In this document: positions 50,053 to 58,021 of the stretch, piece by piece | Layout of the letters: every line of letters starts with the position of its first letter | Numbering within the stretch: the stretch's first letter is position 1 | Assembly (NCBI RefSeq): GCF_001425755.1 | Contig: NZ_LMDH01000001.1 | Coordinates: 2,514,167 to 2,578,166 of the forward strand | Length of the DNA stretch: 64,000 bases | Reading direction: 5' to 3' | Origin: Aeromicrobium sp. Root344 | GTDB lineage: Bacteria > Actinomycetota > Actinomycetes > Propionibacteriales > Nocardioidaceae | Notes under the pieces: generated by a model | What the model was told of the DNA's origin: nothing | The model's database searches: none | What the model saw: the letters and a program-made list of their open reading frames with translations, nothing else | Made by a program: the position numbers and the translations under genes

Positions 50053-51306
50053 CTACTTGACCTTGGCTGCGGCGGCCTTCTGGGCCGTCTCCATCGCCGA
50101 CTGCGGGGAGTCCGAGCCGCTCATGGCGTTCTGGAACGCACCCCACATCTGCTCGGAGATGATCGGGTAGTTCGTGCCGAGGTTGTCGCTCGTGCGGCCC
50201 TTGGCGTCGCCGACAGCCGTGACCCACGGCGCGAGCTTCGGGTCCTTGGTCGCCTGCTCCTGCTGGGCGCTGGCGATCGGCGCGATGTAGGACAGCGTCG
50301 CGTCGGTCTTCAGCAGGTTCGCCGGGCTGGTGAGGCAGTCGATGATCTTGGTCGTCTTGGCGTACCGGGCGCTGTCCTTCTGCACCGGCGCGGCGACGAA
50401 CTCACCGCCGGTCGGCACGGGCGCGCCGCCACCGTCCTTCGCGGGGATCGAGATGATGCCGTACGTGAAGCCCAGCTTCTCGGCGTTGCCCATCTGCCAG
50501 GTGCCGTTCTCGACGAAGCCGAACTTGCCGGTCTCGAACTCCTGCCACGCGGTCGTCTGGGTGTTGTTGATGACCGAGTTGGGCGCGTAGCCCTTGGACA
50601 GCCAGTCGTCCCACAGCTTGACGGCCGAGACCGCCTCGGGGGAGGACAGGTCCTTGAGGTTGGCGCCGGCGCCCCAGAACCACGGCAGGAACTGGAACGA
50701 GCCCTCTTCGGTGCCGATCCCCGAGAACGTGATGCCCTTCGAGCCCTCGTCCTTGATCTTGGCGAGCGCTGCGTTGAGCGAGTCCCAGTCCTTGATCGAG
50801 GTGGGATCGACGCCGGCCTTCTTGAGCAGGTCCGCGTTGTAGTAGAGCGCGAGCGTGTTGGCACCGATCGGCACGCCGTACGCCTTGTCGTCGAGCACGC
50901 CGGCGGCCGCGATGTTCTTGGCGAACGGCGCGGTGTCGAGCTTGAGGTCGTCGGCCGAGGCCAGGACGCCTGCGTCGGCGAGGGTCGAGATCACGGGGTT
51001 GTCGATCACGAGGATGTCGGGCGATGCGCCTTGCTGGCCGGCGAGGAGCGCCTTGTTCGTGAGGTCCGACGTGTCGTATCCCGTGCGCTTGATCGACACA
51101 CCGGCGTCCTCGCCACACGACTTGACCAGCTTGACCCAGTCGGAGGAGTTGTCGAACTGCGGGTACGGGTCCCAGAACGTGTACTGCTTGGCGCTGGATC
51201 CGCCAGAGCCGCCGGAGTCACTGCCGTTGGAGCAGCCGGCGACGGTCCCGGCGAGGGCCAGGCCGGCGAGGGCCAGGCCGAGCGGCCGAAGTCGAGAGTG
51301 GGTCAT
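50053..51306 (-). CDS. Sugar ABC transporter substrate-binding lipoprotein
   Basis: A 417-residue family 1 extracellular solute-binding lipoprotein. The signal LGLALAGLALAGTVAGCSNG ends in lipobox VAGC, followed by a Gly/Ser linker. The fold begins with YTFWDPYPQFDNSSDWVKLV. GVPIGANTLALYYNADLLKKAG is the family signature. First gene of the glycan operon, it delivers an oligosaccharide to the two permeases. A LacI-type operator lies 21 bp upstream of its start (51327-51340). Confidence 0.92.
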   Translation of the reverse strand: MTHSRLRPLGLALAGLALAGTVAGCSNGSDSGGSGGSSAKQYTFWDPYPQFDNSSDWVKLVKSCGEDAGVSIKRTGYDTSDLTNKALLAGQQGASPDILVIDNPVISTLADAGVLASADDLKLDTAPFAKNIAAAGVLDDKAYGVPIGANTLALYYNADLLKKAGVDPTSIKDWDSLNAALAKIKDEGSKGITFSGIGTEEGSFQFLPWFWGAGANLKDLSSPEAVSAVKLWDDWLSKGYAPNSVINNTQTTAWQEFETGKFGFVENGTWQMGNAEKLGFTYGIISIPAKDGGGAPVPTGGEFVAAPVQKDSARYAKTTKIIDCLTSPANLLKTDATLSYIAPIASAQQEQATKDPKLAPWVTAVGDAKGRTSDNLGTNYPIISEQMWGAFQNAMSGSDSPQSAMETAQKAAAAKVK

Positions 51307-51326
51307 GAGTGAAACCTTTCGTTGTG

Positions 51327-51340
51327 TCGAACCGATTCGA
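51327..51340. promoter_or_regulatory. LacI-type operator upstream of the glycan operon
   Basis: TCGAACCGATTCGA is an inverted repeat with one central mismatch, extended outward by G/C and TTG/CAA. It differs by one base from the perfect operators in front of the lacI gene (52404-52430). Its place, just upstream of the binding-protein start, suggests repression of the whole operon. Confidence 0.8.
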
Positions 51341-51378
51341 CAACGGGCGTCGAAAAGCGGCGGAGGGTGGGGGTGTTC

Positions 51379-52383
51379 TCAGCGGGTGCTGCCTCGGTCC
51401 ACGAGCTCAGCGGCGATGAAACGGACTTCCGAGGGGTCCGTCGTGCCGGGGTTCTGGATGCGGTGCGTCAGGCGCTCCACCGCCAGTCGGCCCAGCTTGT
51501 CCGGAGAGGACTCGACCGCCGTGTAGGGCAGGGAGAAGCTCCGGGCAAAGTCCTTGGAGTAGAGGCTGACCACCGAGAGGTCGTCGGGGACGCTCACGCC
51601 CCGGCTGTGCAGCACGGCGGGCAGCACCGCGACCGAGGCGTCGTTGTGGACGATCAGCGCGGTGGCGTTCGGCGAGGCGTCGAGGATGCGGTTGAGGCTC
51701 TGGTCGATCGCCGGCTGCCGGGACTCGCCGTAGTGGGCGGAGAACTTCACCCCGTGCTTGGTGGCCTGCTCCATCGCGGCGTCGCGGAACCGCCAGGCGT
51801 ACGAGCCGCCGCGCTCGTAGACGTGCCGCGGAGGCGTGATCAGGCAGATCTCCTCGTGACCGAGCTCGTGCAGGTGGTCGACGAGGGTGCGTGCGGCGTC
51901 CGGGAAGTCGAGGTCGAAGACGTCGAGCCCGTCGGTGTCGCCGGGGAGGCCGACCAGCACGCCGGGCTGCCGGGCGGCGCGCAGCGAGGCGAGGCGAGGA
52001 TCGTCGTGGGCGACGTCGAGCAGGATCAGGCCGTCGACCATCCCGGACTGGGCCACGCGGGTCAGCGCGGCAGCGCCATCCGCTTCGGTCATCATCAAGA
52101 TGTCGTAGCCGAGAGAGCGGGCCGACTCGGTGATCGGGAGCAGGTACTGCAGCATCGCGGGCGCGAACTCGTCCTCGTGGAACTGCAGCAGCAGGCCGAG
52201 CACCATGGTCTGGGAGGTCTTGAGCGCCCGGGCCCCGGCGTTCGGAGTGAAGTTCAACGACTTGATCGCATCGTCGATCCGGCGCCGGGTGTCGAGCGAG
52301 ATCGTGCGCTTGCCGGACAGCGCGTAGGAGACCGTGCTGCGCGACACGCCAGCGGCTTTCGCGACGTCTCCGATGGTGGCCAC
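51379..52383 (-). CDS. LacI-family repressor of the glycan operon
   Basis: A 334-residue regulator. The N-terminal HTH (IGDVAKAAGVSRSTVSYALS, then hinge NAGARALKT) is typical of LacI proteins. The C-terminal periplasmic-binding-type domain (about 60-334) binds the inducer sugar. The GTG start at 52383 is preceded by two tandem copies of the operator, suggesting autoregulation. It is upstream of the ABC/GH operon on the same strand, with a 72-bp gap holding the third operator. Confidence 0.93.
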   Translation of the reverse strand: MATIGDVAKAAGVSRSTVSYALSGKRTISLDTRRRIDDAIKSLNFTPNAGARALKTSQTMVLGLLLQFHEDEFAPAMLQYLLPITESARSLGYDILMMTEADGAAALTRVAQSGMVDGLILLDVAHDDPRLASLRAARQPGVLVGLPGDTDGLDVFDLDFPDAARTLVDHLHELGHEEICLITPPRHVYERGGSYAWRFRDAAMEQATKHGVKFSAHYGESRQPAIDQSLNRILDASPNATALIVHNDASVAVLPAVLHSRGVSVPDDLSVVSLYSKDFARSFSLPYTAVESSPDKLGRLAVERLTHRIQNPGTTDPSEVRFIAAELVDRGSTR

Positions 52384-52403
52384 CCGCTACACCCTTTCGC
52401 TGA

Positions 52404-52430
52404 TCGAACCGGTTCGACGAACCGGTTCGA
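52404..52430. promoter_or_regulatory. Tandem LacI operators upstream of the regulator gene
   Basis: TCGAACCGGTTCGA (52404-52417) is a perfect 14-bp palindrome. A second copy, CGAACCGGTTCG (52418-52429), follows with centres 13 bp apart. They sit 21-46 bp before the lacI start. CGAACCGGTTCG is a common core for LacI-family sugar repressors in actinobacteria. Confidence 0.8.
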
Positions 52431-52563
52431 TGAATGTAAGGCAGGTCACACCGGCCTGACAAGGGTCGCGTCCGGACTTTCTCGAATCCGGTGGCGCGGC
52501 CCGCCTGACTGCCGCTCAGATCACGCCCGCCGCGGTCCCAGAACCTGAGACGTACGATCAGGC

Positions 52564-53187
52564 ATGGCTCTCTGGACGGATCGGATCCTGCCCCATCTCG
52601 TCGACAAGTCACTGTCGACAGGCGAGGTGATGAAGGCTCGGGAGCGGGTGTGCGCCGACCTCGCCGGGCAGGTCGTCGAGCTCGGCTTCGGGTCGGGGCT
52701 CAACATCGAGAAGTATCCCGATGCCGTCGAGTCCCTCGCGGCAGTCGAGCCCTCAGACGTGGCCTGGGGCATGTCGGCCGGTCGCCGGGCCGCCGCCCGT
52801 ACGCCGATCACGCGGTCAGGTCTCGACGGCCAGTCGCTCGACGAGCCCGACAACGCGTTCGACGCAGCGTTGTCGACGTTCACGCTGTGCACGATCCCCG
52901 ACGTGGAGCGGGCGTTGCATGAGGTCCGGCGCGTGCTGCGGCCCGGCGGCACCTTCCACTTCCTCGAGCACGGGCTCGCGCCGGAGCCGGGCGTCATGCG
53001 GTGGCAGAGGCGCATGGAGCCGGTCCAGAAGGCGGTCGCTGGCGGCTGCCACCTCACGCGCGACATCCCGGGCCTCGTGCGATCCGCCGGGTTCGAGATC
53101 ACCGCGCTCGAGCAGCGCTACTTCCTTGGCCCCAGGCTCGGCCGGCCCTGGTCGTACGTCCACGCAGGCGCGGCCGTGCGCCGGTGA
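52564..53187 (+). CDS. Class I SAM-dependent methyltransferase
   Basis: A 207-residue methyltransferase. Motif I is VVELGFGSGLNIEKYP, followed by AAVEPSDVAW (motif II) and AFDAALSTFTLCTIPDVERA (motif IV). LRPGGTFHFLEHGLAPEP is motif V/VI. It belongs to the UbiE/Methyltransf_11 group; the substrate is unknown. TACGAT (52553-52558) ends 5 nt before the ATG, consistent with a leaderless message. Confidence 0.88.
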   Translation: MALWTDRILPHLVDKSLSTGEVMKARERVCADLAGQVVELGFGSGLNIEKYPDAVESLAAVEPSDVAWGMSAGRRAAARTPITRSGLDGQSLDEPDNAFDAALSTFTLCTIPDVERALHEVRRVLRPGGTFHFLEHGLAPEPGVMRWQRRMEPVQKAVAGGCHLTRDIPGLVRSAGFEITALEQRYFLGPRLGRPWSYVHAGAAVRR

Positions 53188-53194
53188 GGAGCAG

Positions 53195-53401
53195 TCAGGA
53201 GGCCTTGCGCTCGGAGGCCGGCTCCTCAGTGTCCTCGCGCTGGCGGATCAGGCTCAGCACGGGCGCCGGCAGGTTGCCTTCGCGGATCTGGGCGACCCAT
53301 GCGCGTACGTGTCGGATGATGGTCGGGAGCGACAGGACGAGCGCTGCGAACACGGCGCACAGCAGCAGTCCGGCCAATGGGCGGATGACAAGGTCGATCA
53401 T
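53195..53401 (-). CDS. Small single-span membrane protein
   Basis: A 68-residue protein with one N-terminal membrane segment (about residues 5-27, IRPLAGLLLCAVFAALVLSL) and a short charged C-terminus (REDTEEPASERKAS). The start ATG 53401 has GAGGAA upstream. It is convergent with the methyltransferase gene. No family recognised. Confidence 0.5.
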   Translation of the reverse strand: MIDLVIRPLAGLLLCAVFAALVLSLPTIIRHVRAWVAQIREGNLPAPVLSLIRQREDTEEPASERKAS

Positions 53402-53541
53402 GGAACCATTCCTCGGCAGGGGGAAGCAGGTGACGATCGTCGTGACGACCGGCCCATCTGCTTGAGGCGAAACGTACCTACCCACATCTACCTGCGTGAA
53501 TGCCGAGACTCAAGCCGACAGGCCCCGTACGGCGAACAATC

Positions 53542-53901
53542 TCAGATGAATCTTCGCAGCTGCTCCATCGGCACGAGCCTGAGCAGGCGACGGGGCAGGC
53601 CGAGCGCCGCGAGATAGGCGGTCCCCGAGGAGTCCGACGCGTACGGAACTCCGGCGGCCCGGGTCGTCTCGGTGCGCACGGCCAGCGCGTCGACGGCCAT
53701 CACGACCTGCCGGGACCGCACTTCTGCTGCCGCCGAGGTGCACTCGATGACGATCATGCATGCCTCGGTGCGCGTCGTGCCGAGTGCCTTGATCCCCGGA
53801 TGGTCGAGGCGGTGGATCGCGCGCAGGATGCGCTGCTGGCGGGTCTCCGAGGAGAGCTGGTACGTCGACGTCCACGCGGGGTGCTGCGGCGTCGACGTCA
53901 T
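53542..53901 (-). CDS. Hypothetical protein
   Basis: A 119-residue soluble protein. The segment RQQRILRAIHRLDHPGIKAL is helical and HTH-like. The following ACMIVIECTSAAAEVRSRQV and VVMAVDALAVRTETTRA could form a small alpha/beta unit. No family is recognised. It is divergent from the OsmC gene, 115 bp away. Coding potential is supported by strand-specific GC3 but the function is unknown. Confidence 0.45.
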   Translation of the reverse strand: MTSTPQHPAWTSTYQLSSETRQQRILRAIHRLDHPGIKALGTTRTEACMIVIECTSAAAEVRSRQVVMAVDALAVRTETTRAAGVPYASDSSGTAYLAALGLPRRLLRLVPMEQLRRFI

Positions 53902-54016
53902 GCGTCCAGCCTAGGAGCGGTCCGTGGACGCCGACCTCGATTCGCTGGGCACGGCACGTGAACTTTGGGTGCCGATTCCGTGAACGGGACAGCCTGTGGA
54001 CTGGGTACTGTCGAGC

Positions 54017-54523
54017 ATGACCGACTCCACGCTGAGTGCTGTGCAGGGCCCGCTCAAGCAGCAGTACCGCGACGACCCGGGCTCGGCGGTCGTCACGCTG
54101 ACGTCGTCAGGGCACCTCGGGGACGGGGTCAGCTGCTCGCTGGACACCGGACGTGCGATGGCGGCCGCCGGCCTGCACCCTGCCGCGGGCGGTGACGGCA
54201 CCCAGCTGTGCTCCGGCGACATGCTGCTGGAGGCGCTGGTCGCGTGCGCCGGTGTGACGTTGAGCGCCGTCGCGACGTCGCTCGGCATCGATGTTCGCGG
54301 GGGAACCATCAGGGCCGAAGGGGATCTCGACTTCCGTGGCACCCTCGCGGTCGACAAGGAGGTCCCGGTCGGCTTCACCGACATCCGGCTGTCGTTCGAG
54401 CTCGACACCGACGCGGAGCCCGACCAGCTGGCCACGCTCGAGCGGCTGACCGAGCGCTACTGCGTCGTGCTCCAGACCATCCGGACGGCACCGCGCCTCA
54501 GCGTGTCGACGACCGCGAGCTGA
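54017..54523 (+). CDS. OsmC-family protein (organic peroxide / thiol-related)
   Basis: A 168-residue OsmC/Ohr-superfamily protein. LCSGDMLLEALVACAGVTLS carries the conserved cysteine and ALVACA helix. FTDIRLSFELDTDAEPDQL is the beta strand-turn typical of OsmC, and LTERYCVVLQTI holds the second conserved cysteine. These two cysteines form the peroxidatic pair in OsmC/Ohr. Start ATG 54017, 5 nt after a TACTGT box (54006-54011). A longer in-frame GTG start exists at 53996, but the box would then lie inside the gene. Confidence 0.88.
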   Translation: MTDSTLSAVQGPLKQQYRDDPGSAVVTLTSSGHLGDGVSCSLDTGRAMAAAGLHPAAGGDGTQLCSGDMLLEALVACAGVTLSAVATSLGIDVRGGTIRAEGDLDFRGTLAVDKEVPVGFTDIRLSFELDTDAEPDQLATLERLTERYCVVLQTIRTAPRLSVSTTAS

Positions 54524-54560
54524 CCGCTTGACGCCTGCCCTGACGGGGTACGCCGGGCGT

Positions 54561-54722
54561 ATGGCTGATCCCAAGGATGCGCGCAACGACAACACCGACG
54601 AGGGCGGCGAGCTCGCCAACCAGGGTCCGGTGCCGCCCGAGCCCGAGGACGTCAGCGACACGGGGGAGCGCCGCGGCGACCTCGCCCCGCAGGCCGGCGG
54701 TCCGGCGGAGGAGGACGACTGA
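54561..54722 (+). CDS. Small acidic hypothetical protein
   Basis: A 53-residue, strongly acidic, probably disordered protein (KDARNDNTDEGGELANQG ... QAGGPAEEDD). It follows the OsmC gene by 37 bp on the same strand and ends 3 bp before the convergent YibE/F gene. No domain is recognisable. Confidence 0.5.
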   Translation: MADPKDARNDNTDEGGELANQGPVPPEPEDVSDTGERRGDLAPQAGGPAEEDD

Positions 54723-54725
54723 CGC

Positions 54726-55976
54726 TCAGGCCCCTGCGGGACCCGCGTGACTGCCGCGGCGCCGCCCGGGTTGGACCTGGCTGTTGTCGCGGTCGTCCTC
54801 GCCCTTGGGGGCCAGCAGCACCGCGAACGCCGTCGTGATCGGCACCGCCAGCACGAGCCCGATCGCGCCGACGATCGTCCGGACGATCTCGGTGCCGATC
54901 TCCTCGGTCGTCGCCATCGTGCCCAGGCTCTGCTGGTAGGCCGTGATGAGCAGCAGGATCGTCATGGCCGAGCCGGCGTACGCGAAGACGAGGGTGTAGA
55001 CGCTCGACGCGATGTGGTCGCGGCCGATGCGCATCGCGGACGCGAACAGCGTCGTGGGCTTGATGCTCGGCTGGATCGCGCGCAGCTCCCAGACCGCGCT
55101 GGCCTGCGTCACCGTGACGTCGTTGAGCACGCCGAGCCCGGCGATGACCATCGTGGCCGCGACGACGCCGGAGATCTGGATGCCGGGCACCGTCGCGAGC
55201 AGGACCTGGTCGTTCTCGGAGCCGACGCCCGACAGGCTGGTCCACGCCGTCGCGCCGAGCCCCAACAGGCCGGTCAGCCCGATCCCGACGAGCGTGCCGA
55301 ACAACGCCGATGTCGTACGTATCGACACCCCGTGAGCGAGGTAGAGCACCACGATCATGATCACCGTCGAGCCGACGATCGCCACCGGCACGGGTGACTC
55401 GCCGGCGAGGAACGCCGGCAGGACGAACTTGGTCAGCGCCAGCACCGTGACCGCGATGCCCGCGAGGGCGAACAGGCCGCGCCATCGGGCGACCGCCACC
55501 ACCAGCACCGCGAAGATCACGGCGAGGGCCGTGAGGGGTACCCCGCGCTGGAAGTCGAAGAACTCGTACGAGACCGCCTGGCCCTTGGGTGCGATGCGGA
55601 GGATCTTGACCTCGTCGCCGGCCTTGATGCCGGCCTTGTAGCGCGCCGCGTCGAGGTCGAAGGTCGCCGTGCCGTCGTCGGTCGTCGCGGTGATGTGCGC
55701 GCAGTCGCCCTTGACCTGCGGCAGCCCGTCAGGGCCCTCGCCGCCGCTGTTGCAGTCGAACGGGTCGACGCCGGTCACCTTGGCGCTGACCGTGGTGACG
55801 CCCTGCCCGCCGTAGGGGTTCTTGTCGTGCGGCACCTTGTCGGCGTCGGGCCACAGGACGACCATCGCCGCGATCGCCAGGGTCGCGATGGCGAAGACGG
55901 CGACGGCGAGAGTGGCGGCGAGGCCCCGACGGGGAGGTCCGTGGTCGGCCGCGTCGTGCGAGTGAGAATGTGCCAC
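54726..55976 (-). CDS. YibE/F-family membrane protein
   Basis: A 416-residue protein with a histidine-rich N-terminus (HSHSHDAADH), one span, a ~90-residue extracytoplasmic beta domain (about 60-155) and seven to eight further spans. LGATAWTSLSG and AGLGVLNDVTVTQASAVWEL are characteristic YibE/F sequences. The transported substrate is unknown. The GTG start at 55976 is only 9 bp from the divergent GTG of the next gene. The histidine run may bind metal. Confidence 0.85.
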   Translation of the reverse strand: MAHSHSHDAADHGPPRRGLAATLAVAVFAIATLAIAAMVVLWPDADKVPHDKNPYGGQGVTTVSAKVTGVDPFDCNSGGEGPDGLPQVKGDCAHITATTDDGTATFDLDAARYKAGIKAGDEVKILRIAPKGQAVSYEFFDFQRGVPLTALAVIFAVLVVAVARWRGLFALAGIAVTVLALTKFVLPAFLAGESPVPVAIVGSTVIMIVVLYLAHGVSIRTTSALFGTLVGIGLTGLLGLGATAWTSLSGVGSENDQVLLATVPGIQISGVVAATMVIAGLGVLNDVTVTQASAVWELRAIQPSIKPTTLFASAMRIGRDHIASSVYTLVFAYAGSAMTILLLITAYQQSLGTMATTEEIGTEIVRTIVGAIGLVLAVPITTAFAVLLAPKGEDDRDNSQVQPGRRRGSHAGPAGA

Positions 55977-55985
55977 GATGAAAGA

Positions 55986-56744
55986 GTGCCACGTGACGAC
56001 ACAGAGCCTGAGCACCTGCCCGGAGCGGTGGGCGGTGCCACGCGGGTCGGGCGCACCGTGCGGCGGCCCACCGGTCCGTGGACGCCAGCGGTCCATGAGC
56101 TGCTGACCTACCTGCACGACAACGGGCTGCGTGGCATCCCTGAGCTGCACGGCATCGATGACGAGGGCCGCGAGATCCTGGAGTACGTCGAGGGCCGTGG
56201 CGTGCCCGTCGACAAGGAGATCGTCCTCGACAACGTGCTGGCCGAGGCGGTCACGTGGCTGCGCGACTTCCACGACCTGGCCGACGGCTATCGGCCCGCA
56301 GGCGTACGCCAGTGGCGCGGCGGCGAGGCAGAGCTCGGCGACGGCCAGATCATCTGCCACCGCGACCCCGGGGCCTACAACTGGATCATCCAGAGCGGGC
56401 ACTTCGTCGCGATGATCGACTGGGACATGGCCGGCCCGGGACGTCCGATCGAGGACCTCGCGTTCCTGGCGTGGACGGGCATCCCGCTCTATCGCGAGAT
56501 CCCGGTCGACGACGTGGCCCGCCGGCTCGACCTGCTCGTGGACGCCTACGGCGAATGGGGTCCGATGACCGTCCTCGACGCTGTCATCGAGCGCATGACG
56601 ACCGCGAGTGATCGCATCGAGGCCGGGCAGGCGCGCGGCGACCAGGGCTTCGTCAACCTCGGCAGGGTCGGCGAGCCGCAGCGCACGCGTGACCGCGTGG
56701 CCGCGTTCCGCGAGCGGATCCCGTCGATCGAGGCAGCGCTGTGA
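55986..56744 (+). CDS. Aminoglycoside phosphotransferase / choline-kinase-like protein
   Basis: A 252-residue kinase-like protein. IICHRDPGAYNWII is the catalytic loop (HxDxxxxN) and VAMIDWDMAGPGRPIEDLA the metal-binding DxD region, both of the APH family. The N-terminal lobe is short (no clear glycine-rich loop), so it is more like the small APH-fold enzymes than a resistance kinase. The GTG start is 9 bp from the divergent YibE/F start. It overlaps the downstream cupin gene by 4 bp (GTGA). Confidence 0.85.
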   Translation: MPRDDTEPEHLPGAVGGATRVGRTVRRPTGPWTPAVHELLTYLHDNGLRGIPELHGIDDEGREILEYVEGRGVPVDKEIVLDNVLAEAVTWLRDFHDLADGYRPAGVRQWRGGEAELGDGQIICHRDPGAYNWIIQSGHFVAMIDWDMAGPGRPIEDLAFLAWTGIPLYREIPVDDVARRLDLLVDAYGEWGPMTVLDAVIERMTTASDRIEAGQARGDQGFVNLGRVGEPQRTRDRVAAFRERIPSIEAAL

Positions 56745-57160
56745 GCCGGCCGATGCTGGCGCAGGCGCTCGACCTCGAGCCGCACCCCGAGGGCGGCTGG
56801 TTCCGGCAGACCTGGGCCTCACCGGTCTCGGTGACGCTCCCCGACGGCCGTGTACGTCCGACAGCGACGCTGATCTACTTCCTGCTTGCCGCAGGCGAGG
56901 CCTCGGCGTGGCACCGGGTCGCGTCGGACGAGGTGTGGCTCGCCCACCAAGGTGCGATCGTCATCGAGCTCGGCGGTTTCGGCGACGAGCCGGGCCTCTT
57001 CGAGGCGCACGTGGTGGGTTGCGACCTCGAGGCCGGTGAGCTGCCGCAGGTCCTGGTCCCGGCTGGGGTGTGGCAACGGACCAAGGCGTCCGAGGACGAC
57101 GCCCTCGTCAGCTGCCTGGTGTCACCCGGCTTCGACTACGACGACTTCGAGCTCGCCTGA
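56741..57160 (+). CDS. Cupin, DUF985 family
   Basis: A 139-residue DUF985 cupin. EPHPEGGWFRQTW opens the fold, and YFLLAAGEASAWHRVASDEVW holds the first cupin motif with a metal-site histidine. VLVPAGVWQRTKA is the second motif. LVSPGFDYDDFEL is the typical DUF985 tail. It probably binds a sugar or nucleotide. The start GTG overlaps the upstream APH-like gene, so the pair is coupled. Confidence 0.88.
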   Translation: MSRPMLAQALDLEPHPEGGWFRQTWASPVSVTLPDGRVRPTATLIYFLLAAGEASAWHRVASDEVWLAHQGAIVIELGGFGDEPGLFEAHVVGCDLEAGELPQVLVPAGVWQRTKASEDDALVSCLVSPGFDYDDFELA

Positions 57161-57177
57161 CCCTTCGACCTGCCACT

Positions 57178-57241
57178 TTTTGAAGCCTTACGCACGCAAG
57201 GACGCGCGGGAACCTGCTGAACGCTTCAAAAGTCGGCCGCT
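57178..57241. terminator. Inverted repeat at the convergent cupin / DUF2071 gene ends
   Basis: TTTTGAAGC (57178-57186) pairs with GCTTCAAAA (57233-57241) across a 46-nt span; flanking bases pair only partly (CGGC/GCCG-like). The right arm lies inside the last codons of the DUF2071 gene. It resembles, in sequence and position, the inverted repeats at 12623-12678 and 61356-61412. Confidence 0.45.
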
Positions 57242-57970
57242 CGGGATGACAACGGGTGCGCCGAACTCGGTGCGGACCGTGTCGGCGTACATCACCGAGT
57301 CGGGCGCCCGGTCGACGATGCCCGGCAGCCCGGCCGCCGCGACCAGGCTGTCGTCGAGCGACTCGATCGTCGCGGTCCGCAGCGGCCACGGCGCGTGGTG
57401 GTTGGGGATCCAGAGCGTACGTCCGAGGTAGCGCGTGTGCAGTCCGAAGCGCGCCGTGACGAACTGCTGGACCTCGGATGGCTCGGCGATCGGGTCGCCG
57501 ATGCGGACCGAGATGCGCGCTCCGGCTCCGCGCGGACGTGGCCAGCGACGCCGGGTCGTGTAGTCGATGCGGTCGCCGTGCTGGCGGATGCGCATGTGCG
57601 CCCACGTGTAGGGCGTGCCGAACGCGACCCGGGCACCCAGGGCGACGAGCAGCCGACTCGTCTCGAGCGACCGGAAGACGATGCCGTGGTGCCCCTCGTC
57701 GTCGACCGAGTAGAGCCGCACGTTGGTCTCGGCGAAGTCGCCGAAGAACGGCACCGCCGGGCCGCGGCCGAATCCCGCGCGCCGCATCTCGAACGGGATC
57801 AAGCCCACGTACGTCACGCCATCGAGCACGTCAGGACGGGTGCCGGCGGGCAGGAGAGGAGCCACCAGGGCGGGGTCGACGGCCCAGTGGATGAACGTCA
57901 GGCGGGTCCAGTCCTGCCGCATCAGCCGAGGGCCGACCAGCTCAGCGGGAACAGAATTGAACGTGTTCAT
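57188..57970 (-). CDS. DUF2071 (YqjF-like) family protein
   Basis: A 260-residue protein of the DUF2071 family. MRQDWTRLTFIHWAVDPALV and LLPAGTRPDVLDGVTYVGLIPF are family-typical openings, and PVPFFGDFAETNVRLYSV and GIVFRSLETSRL follow in order. Fold relatives bind acetoacetate or fatty acids, but the function here is not known. Its last ~10 codons lie inside the inverted repeat. Start ATG 57970. Confidence 0.85.
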   Translation of the reverse strand: MNTFNSVPAELVGPRLMRQDWTRLTFIHWAVDPALVAPLLPAGTRPDVLDGVTYVGLIPFEMRRAGFGRGPAVPFFGDFAETNVRLYSVDDEGHHGIVFRSLETSRLLVALGARVAFGTPYTWAHMRIRQHGDRIDYTTRRRWPRPRGAGARISVRIGDPIAEPSEVQQFVTARFGLHTRYLGRTLWIPNHHAPWPLRTATIESLDDSLVAAAGLPGIVDRAPDSVMYADTVRTEFGAPVVIPSGRLLKRSAGSRASLRA

Positions 57971-58021
57971 ATTCTGAGTGTGGCACGGTTCGGCCCCGGC
58001 GTCGCAGCGAATCGGGCACGA

